DNA from: VXPQ01 sp965232485
GTDB lineage: Bacteria > Bacteroidota > Rhodothermia > Rhodothermales > VXPQ01
Assembly: GCA_965232485.1 (NCBI GenBank)
Contig: OZ246975.1
Span: forward strand, 2,480,001-2,544,000
Length of the DNA: 64,000 bases
Direction of reading: 5' to 3'
The notes under the pieces were generated by a model. That model was given only the letters and a program-made list of their open reading frames with translations, ran no database searches and was not told where the DNA came from. Numbering within the stretch: the stretch's first letter is position 1; each line of letters begins with the position of its first letter. The translations under genes were made by a program, and so were the position numbers. Below are positions 57,409 through 64,000 of this stretch, in pieces.

Positions 57409-58728
57409 TTACGCCTGTTCGCGCGACTTGGCGCGAAACACGATGGTAAGCGGAATACCCTCGAAATCGAAGGCCTTTCGGAGTTCGTTTTCGAGATAGC
57501 GCCGGTACGACTCGCGTACGCCGTGCGGATAGTTGCAGAAGAAAGCGAACACAGGGGGATTCGTCGCTACCTGAGCGACATATTTTATCCGCACGAACTG
57601 GTTGCGCCATGTCGGGGGGTTATGCCTGCGGATTGCCTTTAGCATGACTTCGTTCACTTCGTGGGTCGGAATGCGCAGGCGCCGCCGTTCGTTCACAGCC
57701 ATGGCTTCGCGAAGCACCGTATGGACCCGCTGTTTCGTCAACGCAGAGAGGAACAATACCGGTACGTAGTCCAGCATGGGGAGACGGTTGTATATTTTGC
57801 GTCGCCAGTCCCGGGCCGTGTTGGTTTCCTTTTCGACCAGATCCCATTTGTTGACAGCCATAACGAGCCCTTTTTTGAGTTCCTCGGCCTGTTTCAGGAT
57901 GCGGATGTCTTGCATTTCCAGTCCATGGGAGGCGTCGACGAGCAGCACGGCCACGTCGCATGTCGTCAGGGCTCGACGGGTTCGCAGCGTTGCGTAGAAC
58001 TCTATGTTGCTTGAAACCCGCGCTCGCTTGCGCAGTCCGGCCGTATCGACCAGTAGAAATTCCTGTTCTTCGAACGAGACGATAGAATGGATGGCGTCCC
58101 GAGTGGCGCCCGGAGTTTCGGTGACAATGGAGCGGGGGAATCCAAGAATAGCGTTCGCCAGCGACGATTTGCCGGCATTGGGCTTCCCGACCAGGGCCAC
58201 GCGTATACGGGCGTCTTCTGTGGGCGAGTCCGGAACATTCGGCAGCGCCGCCGTCAGCGCGTCCAGCATTTCCCCGCTTCCCGTTCCGTTGATTGCGCTT
58301 ACGGGATACACCTCGCCCAGGCCGAGTCTATAGAACGCGCCCACTTCCCAACGCCGTTGGTCGTTGTCTGACTTGTTGGCCGCCACCAGCACCGGTTTTT
58401 TCGACCGTCGAAGCACGGCCGCCAGTTCCTCGTCCAGGTCTGTAATGCCGGTCATGACGTCTACAACGAAAAGAATAGCGTCGGCCTCGTCGATAGCAAT
58501 ATGCACCTGCTCGCGAATGGCTTCTGCAAATACTTCGGCGTTCGCCGTCGTAAATCCTCCCGTATCTACGGCGTCGAACGTATGTCCCGCCCATTCGACC
58601 TCGCCGTACACCCGATCCCGCGTTACCCCGGGCTCGTCGTGCACGATGGTTTGTTGCGCCTCCACGAGGCGATTGAAGAGCGTGGACTTGCCCACGTTTG
58701 GGCGGCCCACGATAGCGACCAGTCTCAT
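57409..58728 (-). CDS. der: Ribosome-assembly GTPase Der (EngA)
   Basis: 439 residues with two tandem GTPase domains. G1 of the first is GRPNVGKST (residues 8-16), with DTGGF in G3 and NKSDN in G4; the second has GKPNAGKSS near 182, DTAGLRKRARVS, and NKWDLVEKE. The C-terminal KH-like domain ends VFRAKSREQA. Der binds the 50S subunit during maturation. The double-GTPase plan is unique to this family. Confidence 0.97.
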   Translation of the reverse strand: MRLVAIVGRPNVGKSTLFNRLVEAQQTIVHDEPGVTRDRVYGEVEWAGHTFDAVDTGGFTTANAEVFAEAIREQVHIAIDEADAILFVVDVMTGITDLDEELAAVLRRSKKPVLVAANKSDNDQRRWEVGAFYRLGLGEVYPVSAINGTGSGEMLDALTAALPNVPDSPTEDARIRVALVGKPNAGKSSLANAILGFPRSIVTETPGATRDAIHSIVSFEEQEFLLVDTAGLRKRARVSSNIEFYATLRTRRALTTCDVAVLLVDASHGLEMQDIRILKQAEELKKGLVMAVNKWDLVEKETNTARDWRRKIYNRLPMLDYVPVLFLSALTKQRVHTVLREAMAVNERRRLRIPTHEVNEVMLKAIRRHNPPTWRNQFVRIKYVAQVATNPPVFAFFCNYPHGVRESYRRYLENELRKAFDFEGIPLTIVFRAKSREQA

Positions 58729-58766
58729 GGATTACTTCTCCTCTGACGATTTGTCCATGGCGACCC

Positions 58767-59576
58767 TTATAACCACCACCACAGCCCCAGGCCTCCCGCA
58801 AGGAAGCAATACCAGGCGAACCAGACCAGATTGCCCTGCTGCACAAAATGGATTACTGTTTTGATGGCCCATATGCCGGATACGTACGCGACGAACGCGC
58901 CCACCAGGATCGGAAGCAAATTCGCGAAGCTTCCGGATTGCGCAAGGCCTATAGCCTCAATGCCTGTGGCCCCCGCAATGACCGGTATGGACATCAGAAA
59001 GGAAAAAGCGACGGCCTGCGCGGGTCGTACGTTCTGGTAGAGTGCGGCGCAGATCGTTGCTCCCGAGCGAGAAACGCCGGGAATCATCGCAAGTCCTTGC
59101 GCGGCTCCCGTCACAATTGCTTTCCAGGCGGACATATTTGCTTCGGGATTCGGCCGCATTCTGGTGAGGAGCAACAAGCCGCCCGTAACGAGAAGCATGC
59201 CTGCGGTTATATGCGGGGCCGAAAAAACAGCTTCCAGCGGCTCTCGGAATAATACGTACAGTATCCCGGTGGGGATCATGGAGAGGAGGATGAATATCGC
59301 CAGCCGAAAATGTTCGTTGTTGCGGTATTGCGCGCCGACGCCGCCGGGCCGCCGGACGCCTTCCCACGCGCTTCGCGCAATGTCGAGGATGCGGACCCGA
59401 TATACTGTGACGATGCTCAGGACCGTGCCGAAATGCACGAACACTTCAAAGGTAATGTGATCGGTTTCCAGGCCCAGTCCGTGCCGGACAAGGACAAGAT
59501 GTCCAGAGGAAGACACGGGAAGAAATTCCGTGATTCCCTGAATAAGGCCAAGAAAAGCTGCTTCCCACCAAGTCAT
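58767..59576 (-). CDS. uppP: Undecaprenyl-diphosphatase (BacA type)
   Basis: 269 residues with about eight membrane helices. The two family motifs are visible: ITEFLPVSSSGHLVL (residues 15-29; Glu and the SSSGH segment) and MIPGVSRSGATICAA near 165-180. It recycles the lipid carrier of cell-wall synthesis by removing a phosphate. It is 38 bp upstream of der on the same strand. A small transposable element lies just upstream of its start. Confidence 0.96.
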   Translation of the reverse strand: MTWWEAAFLGLIQGITEFLPVSSSGHLVLVRHGLGLETDHITFEVFVHFGTVLSIVTVYRVRILDIARSAWEGVRRPGGVGAQYRNNEHFRLAIFILLSMIPTGILYVLFREPLEAVFSAPHITAGMLLVTGGLLLLTRMRPNPEANMSAWKAIVTGAAQGLAMIPGVSRSGATICAALYQNVRPAQAVAFSFLMSIPVIAGATGIEAIGLAQSGSFANLLPILVGAFVAYVSGIWAIKTVIHFVQQGNLVWFAWYCFLAGGLGLWWWL

Positions 59577-59606
59577 GATTTATACCGCGCGTACAATCGG
59601 AAATAA

Positions 59607-59753
59607 GGGTGCTCCTCTCAGTTTCCCGAAGGGCGCGTCCCGTTCGAGATGCCCGAAGTCGCAGTGTTTTTCGCTGATTTCAACGATGGAGTCATGATGT
59701 CCCGTACGCGCGAACGGGACGTGCTGAGCGAAGTGGTTTCGATCAGCGTACCC
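59607..59753 (+). mobile_element. Copy C: 147-bp non-autonomous element
   Basis: It runs from GGGTGCTCCTCTCAG to GATCAGCGTACCC. The 4-bp duplication ATAA is at 59603-59606 and 59754-59757. The interior shares TTTTTCGCTGATTTCAACGA, CCCGAAGGGCG and the terminal region with copies A and B, but about a quarter of positions differ and the left terminal repeat is poorer. It lies between the starts of the uppP gene and the end of the NFACT gene. Confidence 0.75.
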
Positions 59754-59914
59754 ATAAATACGCGCGCCGGAGCATGCAAGGTCCGCATTGCAGCGTGGCC
59801 CGGGAATCCTCGGCGGTTTGCGTGCAAGGATTGTAGCCCGAGGCGCGCCGGAAGATAACGCTGCCGTCGCTTTTTCGCATGCCGGATGCAAGACAGGGGA
59901 TGCGTCGAACCGGA

Positions 59915-61567
59915 TCACGAAGCATGATCCGGCAATCCGGGTTCCACGAGCAACACCGTTTCGCGTTCCGCTATTACGGCGCCGGGCGGTCCGCCCTTCG
60001 CTTTGCGCACGTATTTGCGTTCGGCGATCGTCACGGGCGCCAGGCTGCTGCCCCGGGCTTTGCTGAACCAGGCGGCAATGGACGCCGCTTGCCGGACGAT
60101 AGCGGCGTCGGGCGCAGCATTGCGATGGGGCAGTCGGAGCACCGCGTGTACGCCCGGTACGCCGCGGGCGTGCATCCAGAGGTCGTGTTTTTTCGCATGC
60201 CGAAACGTCAATTCGTCGTTTTGGCGGGCATTGCGGCCTGCCCAGACCTCGTATCCCGCCCGCAGGCGAAACCGTCGAAAGGGGACATGCATTGTTTGCT
60301 GTTTCGAATCGTTCAGGAAGCGATCCAGCAGATCCGCCCGGTCCGTACGGAAATAGCGCAAGGCCCGCAGGGTTCTTATTGCGCGCAGCGCATCCAGCAA
60401 TTCCTGTACTTGACGTACGTTTTGTTCGGTTTCCGTCCTGCGGCGTTCGGCGGTTTTTCGTGCTTCTCGCGCGCGGCGGGCCCGATCGTAAAAACGTTGG
60501 GCGTTTTCTATAGCCGAGAGAGCGGGATCAAGGGGTATGGTTATGTTTTCTCCTTCCGAAAACAGGTTTTGCAGGGTAGTTTCCCCGGCGCCTCGGGGAA
60601 TATCCTGCGCTTGCGCCGTCAGCAGGTGTCCCCAGGTTTCATACTGATCGGCCCGGCTTTTCCGGGATTCTGCTTCCTGCATATGTTGCAGGCGGCGGGC
60701 GCAGTGTCTCGCGGTGCGTTCCAGCGCCTTTTCGAGGGGATCGAATGCTTCCCGAAAGCGGTGGCGCGCCAGAGATCGTCGGACGCCTTCCCGGACTGCC
60801 TGCTCGACCGTGTCGAAGGATTCTTCTTCCGGATCGCGGGCATGCTTTAGGGCAATGAGCGAAAAAAGCGGGGCGCCTTGTTCGTCCCGGTATATGCGGG
60901 GCGCCGGTGCGAGGAGGTCCCGTCGCACGGTTTCCATGGCGCGGAACAGCGCCTTCCGATCTTGTGGAGACGCGTCGGCCGGCGCGTTCGGATTCAACCC
61001 GGCGCGTACGGCTATTTCGGCGGCGAGCGTATGATCGAGCAAGGGACATGCGCGGCGCAGGGCCTGTGCGATCGAGCGGGCCCGGGGGTCGTAGCGGGCG
61101 GCGAATGCCGCTTCGTCGTTGGGGTCGGGCGCCGGACGCGGCGCGGGAGGAGCCGTACCCGCAAGCGCGCGATGGTTCCGAAACGCAGACAGTATCCGGT
61201 TGTCCGCCACGAGAAACACATTGGCGCGCGGACCGAACAATGCGACTTGAAAGGTTATGCCTCCAGAGAGGTCCAGAAAGAGCATGCGATCCCGTTCGGC
61301 GATCCGCAGGGTTTCCAGCCGGCGACCGATCGCTTGCTCGAACAGCGTTGCGGCGTTGCGGCGGGCCCGGGCATACCCGTCTGTGGAAAAAATAAAATGA
61401 AGCGGCGGACAGACGCCCACGCGGATCGTTCGGGTGCGGTCCCGGCCCGCAAAGGTCAGGGAAAGTTCGTCCCGCTCCTGCGACCAGACGTCTTCAAGGG
61501 TATATCCGACGAGCGATGGCTTCCATTCCAGGACCAGGGCGCGCAGCGTATGGTAGTTCGCAATCAT
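59915..61567 (-). CDS. rqcH: RqcH-type NFACT protein (ribosome quality control)
   Basis: A protein of 550 residues from MIANYHTLRALVLEWKPSLV; a longer frame to 61609 overlaps the upstream gene. NFACT-N begins the protein, with RIAERDRMLFLDL carrying the Asp-Arg pair important in RqcH. The middle is a coiled coil (about 270-400), followed by the NFACT-R domain near 440: NDELTFRHAKKHDLWMHARG, then PGVHAVLRL. RqcH binds split 60S-like particles and adds alanine tails to stalled chains. Its ATG overlaps the stop of the aminotransferase gene. Confidence 0.92.
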   Translation of the reverse strand: MIANYHTLRALVLEWKPSLVGYTLEDVWSQERDELSLTFAGRDRTRTIRVGVCPPLHFIFSTDGYARARRNAATLFEQAIGRRLETLRIAERDRMLFLDLSGGITFQVALFGPRANVFLVADNRILSAFRNHRALAGTAPPAPRPAPDPNDEAAFAARYDPRARSIAQALRRACPLLDHTLAAEIAVRAGLNPNAPADASPQDRKALFRAMETVRRDLLAPAPRIYRDEQGAPLFSLIALKHARDPEEESFDTVEQAVREGVRRSLARHRFREAFDPLEKALERTARHCARRLQHMQEAESRKSRADQYETWGHLLTAQAQDIPRGAGETTLQNLFSEGENITIPLDPALSAIENAQRFYDRARRAREARKTAERRRTETEQNVRQVQELLDALRAIRTLRALRYFRTDRADLLDRFLNDSKQQTMHVPFRRFRLRAGYEVWAGRNARQNDELTFRHAKKHDLWMHARGVPGVHAVLRLPHRNAAPDAAIVRQAASIAAWFSKARGSSLAPVTIAERKYVRKAKGGPPGAVIAERETVLLVEPGLPDHAS

Positions 61568-62757
61568 CGCGGTTCCGCTGCGTCGAGCGCCCGGACGATG
61601 GCGCGGCATGCGTCGTCGAGTACGTCAAAGGGGATGGTCAGGGGCGGGGCAATGCGCGCCAGGCAGTCCGAATGCAGGGTCCATCCAAGCAATACGCCTT
61701 CCTCGAGGCATCGCTGCACCGTACGCGCAGTCAGCCCGGCGTCGCGAAGTTGCATGCCCAGCATGGCGCCTCGTCCCCGTAGCTCGATGATCGCCGGATG
61801 TTGCAAACGCTCCCGGATACGTTTTTCTATGGCGCGGGCTCGCGCGGGGAGCGCTTCGTCGAGTAGTACGCGGAAGGCGGCCAGCGCGGCGGCGCAAGAT
61901 ACCGGATGCCCGCCGAAAGTGGTTACATGACTCAGGGGAGGGTCCCTTCGCAAGGCCTGAAATCGTTCTGCGCTGGAAATGAATGCGCCCAGCGGCATGC
62001 CGCCGCCGAAGGCTTTCGCAACGGTCAGGATATCGGGAACGACGCCGAATTGCTCGAATGCGAACAGCGATCCGGTGCGACCAAACCCTGTTTGCGCTTC
62101 GTCGAAGATCAGGAGGGCGCCGGTTTCGTCGCAACGCGCCCGCAAGGCTTGCATCCAGCGCTCCGAGGGGACGTTCATGCCGCCTTCTCCCTGAATGGGC
62201 TCTGTGATAACGCAGGCGGTGCGGCGGTCGATGGCTTGCAGGGCGCGTTCGTCGTCGAAGGGAAGTATATCCACGTTGGGCAACAGCGGGCGAAAGGGTT
62301 CCTGATACGCGGATCGCCCGGTCACGGACAAAGATCCGTGCGTATCGCCGTGAAACGATCCTTCGAAAGCCGCTATGTTCGAGCGCCCCGTTGCCTTTTT
62401 CGCCAGTTTGAGGGCGCCTTCGTTGGCCTCGGTTCCGGAATTGGCGAAGTAGGTTACCTGCAGGGAAGGCGGCAAATGCCGGGCCAGGCATTCTGCAAGG
62501 TCTACTTGCGGGCGTTGCACGAATTCTCCGTAGACCATCACATGCATATGGCGTTTCGCTTGCTTGCGGACCGCTTCCACCACCGCCGGATGCCCGTGCC
62601 CCAGCGACGAAACGGCAATGCCGCTGATCATATCCACGATGCGGCGCTGGTCCGAAAGGTATAGCCAGGGCCCTTCGGCCCGGTCTATGACGAGTCCAAG
62701 CGGCGTATCGCTTGTCCACGCCATGAATTGTTCGAATCGTTCGCGAAGCGATGACAT
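61564..62757 (-). CDS. Class-III aminotransferase, acetylornithine-aminotransferase-like
   Basis: 397 residues, PLP fold type I. Landmarks in order: MISGIAVSSLGHGHPAVVEA, FANSGTEANEGALKLAKKAT, FEGSFHGDTHGSLSVTG, the Asp-containing LLIFDEAQTGFGRTG, and the Schiff-base Lys in ILTVAKAFGGGMPLGA. This is the ArgD/ornithine/4-aminobutyrate branch; ArgD is the best guess from length, but the substrate cannot be fixed by sequence alone and no arginine genes adjoin. Its stop overlaps the rqcH start by four bases. Confidence 0.88.
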   Translation of the reverse strand: MSSLRERFEQFMAWTSDTPLGLVIDRAEGPWLYLSDQRRIVDMISGIAVSSLGHGHPAVVEAVRKQAKRHMHVMVYGEFVQRPQVDLAECLARHLPPSLQVTYFANSGTEANEGALKLAKKATGRSNIAAFEGSFHGDTHGSLSVTGRSAYQEPFRPLLPNVDILPFDDERALQAIDRRTACVITEPIQGEGGMNVPSERWMQALRARCDETGALLIFDEAQTGFGRTGSLFAFEQFGVVPDILTVAKAFGGGMPLGAFISSAERFQALRRDPPLSHVTTFGGHPVSCAAALAAFRVLLDEALPARARAIEKRIRERLQHPAIIELRGRGAMLGMQLRDAGLTARTVQRCLEEGVLLGWTLHSDCLARIAPPLTIPFDVLDDACRAIVRALDAAEPR

Positions 62758-62769
62758 AGCCAGGTTTAA

Positions 62770-62847
62770 ACCGGTTTTCTTGCCCGCATGACGGCCTTTA
62801 CGCGCGAAAGCGACGCGCTGAGCGAAGTGGTTTTGGCCAGGGTATCC
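62770..62847 (+). repeat. Copy D: short degenerate relative of the dispersed element
   Basis: About 78 bp whose right part (ACGCGCTGAGCGAAGTGG, ending CCAGGGTATCC) matches the right parts of copies A to C. TTAA occurs on both sides (62766-62769 and 62848-62851), but the left boundary lacks a recognisable terminal repeat, so this duplication may be coincidence. It lies upstream of the aminotransferase start. Confidence 0.5.
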
Positions 62848-63137
62848 TTAAATACGCGGTGGCGCGTTCGAATGCAATGTTTTGGAAGCCGGGAACCTGC
62901 GCGCAGGCTTTTTGTGAAAACGGTACAGGGTTTTTCTGTCCGAACCGATTTGATAACGATCCGGTTATACGCATTCGGGCTTGAAAAGTCATAAAAAATC
63001 CGGCCCTGTCCGGCGTCGGGCGCCCACCGGTTCCCGGACCAGGATACCCGGACATAGCGCGCGGCCCTTTTTCTGCCCTTCCACCCCTTGCGCCGCCGCT
63101 TGCCGCGTCGTTATTTCATTCGTTGCAACGACATGCC
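62848..63137. other. Intergenic region before the last gene
   Basis: About 290 bp separating the divergent aminotransferase gene and the partial gene at the right edge. No protein gene recognised. An inverted match CCGGACCAGGATACCCGG lies near 63035-63052, function unknown. Probably contains promoters for both genes. Confidence 0.4.
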
Positions 63138-64000
63138 ATGATTAGCACGATCGCCCAGGCCCTCTTTGATCGCCTGATTGCCGTATTTCCTCCGGATCGC
63201 ACCTACAGACGTTCGGACATCCGGCGCGAACCTATGCCCAGAGCGCTTGCCGATTATCTCGAACAAGTGTTGCATATGAAACTGCGGGATGCGCTCAGAG
63301 AACGCCATCTCCGGGAAGCCTGGATAGATGTGCAGGCCACAGAAGTGAACGAAGCGCGCGCTCATTTTTTCAACCTCGCAGCCCGTCATCAGGGTTTTCC
63401 GGCTTCTGCGTGGGCCGACTTTCTGAAAAATGCGTGTCACCAGACGCTGTACCTGGTCATTCAGCCGACGGCGTCCCTGATCGATTCGCTGTTCGATCCG
63501 TCGGGCAACCCGGTGCATGCAGACACGATACGGGATCGCATGGGGTTCTATCCCGCGCGCATTCCCTATCGGGATAAACTCGAAACCTGGCTCCGGAAAC
63601 AGGGGGACGAACCGGTTGATCGGGATTCGTTCGAAACGTTCGCGCGCGAGGCGGATCGACAATTGGCTTCGGACAGTTCGCCGGAGGCGTGGCTTCGTTT
63701 ACTGGACCCGCTGGTCAAGGCGCTCGCCACCGCCGGGCGTCGCGAAATCCCCGTAGAGTTCGTAGAAGCGTTTTTGCGCGAAAAGGCCGCCGAAGCTCTG
63801 TTAGCGCATCTCGGCAAGTTGTACGGTTCGAAGGAAAGCATTCCCGTCGATAAGCTGGGAGCGTTTTTTACATCCGGTCTGGCGCAAACCAGCGAATCCG
63901 TTGAAGAGACGCCCCGGGAGCAGGAAAAACCGGTGGAGCAGCCTCATGCTCCGCAGCCTTTGTGGAAACGGTTTGCGAAACGTTCGGACGACGATGCGCC
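63138..64000 (+). CDS. Unrecognised protein, 3' end beyond window
   Basis: At least 287 residues from ATG 63138 without a stop to the edge. It starts MISTIAQALFDRLIAVFPPD and is rich in helix-forming and charged residues, with a C-terminal low-complexity region (EETPREQEKPVEQPHAPQPL) before LWKRFAKRSDDDA. No signal peptide, membrane helix or known motif was seen. The opposite-strand frames over it (63111-63662, 63566-63841) are shadows. Function unknown. Confidence 0.6.
   Translation, partial: MISTIAQALFDRLIAVFPPDRTYRRSDIRREPMPRALADYLEQVLHMKLRDALRERHLREAWIDVQATEVNEARAHFFNLAARHQGFPASAWADFLKNACHQTLYLVIQPTASLIDSLFDPSGNPVHADTIRDRMGFYPARIPYRDKLETWLRKQGDEPVDRDSFETFAREADRQLASDSSPEAWLRLLDPLVKALATAGRREIPVEFVEAFLREKAAEALLAHLGKLYGSKESIPVDKLGAFFTSGLAQTSESVEETPREQEKPVEQPHAPQPLWKRFAKRSDDDA

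Overview
The window is a 64 kb stretch of a moderately GC-rich bacterial chromosome. Its gene content suggests the Rhodothermota/Bacteroidota side of the tree: TolC and HlyD exporters, OmpA- and PKD-domain surface proteins, bactofilin, Tat-exported Gfo/Idh/MocA oxidoreductases with a sulfatase, an F-type ATP synthase operon lacking beta and epsilon, and weak Shine-Dalgarno sites. No rRNA or other phylogenetic marker was compared, so the placement is an inference. Most of the window is ordinary housekeeping and catabolic sequence, densely coded on both strands.

Layout. 0-7.7 kb: a HigBA-type toxin-antitoxin pair at the left edge, a lipoprotein esterase, the oxidative pentose-phosphate pair zwf-pgl, nadE, uxuA and a DUF493 gene. 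8-9.1 kb: a decayed outer-membrane gene. 9.4-19.1 kb: clpB without its N-terminal domain, a GNAT, a secreted oxidoreductase, a 580 bp gap that may hold a minus-strand structured RNA, smc and an EamA transporter. 19.1-26 kb: uvrA, then a sulfatase convergent with a second secreted oxidoreductase. 26.2-33 kb: a MacAB/TolC-like exporter split over both strands, two permeases plus a PrcB-like lipoprotein on plus, ATPase, adaptor and TolC on minus. 33.1-40.8 kb: two tRNA-Ser genes bracketing glpKF, an IS5-family element and a pair of bacterial PH-domain membrane proteins. 40.9-48.3 kb: atpGAHFEB, two small subunit-I/AtpZ-like genes, bactofilin and an M23 peptidase on one strand. 48.5-64 kb: rpsT, an OmpA/PKD protein, queG, lysS, tRNA-Val, an ECF sigma factor with a likely anti-sigma, holA, a nuoI-like gene, der, uppP, an RqcH-type NFACT protein, a class-III aminotransferase and an unrecognised partial gene.

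The most unusual locus is at 35.9-37.9 kb. A reading frame joins a RelE-like toxin domain to the initiator-tRNA-binding C-terminal domain of translation factor IF-2, with no GTPase domain, and an intact IS5-family element with perfect 4-bp target duplications interrupts it. A second theme is a family of small non-autonomous elements (about 147-255 bp, with terminal repeats and 4-bp target duplications) whose ends resemble the ends of that IS. Solo copies of the end motif lie between many genes. I saw no CRISPR array, phage or conventional defence island.
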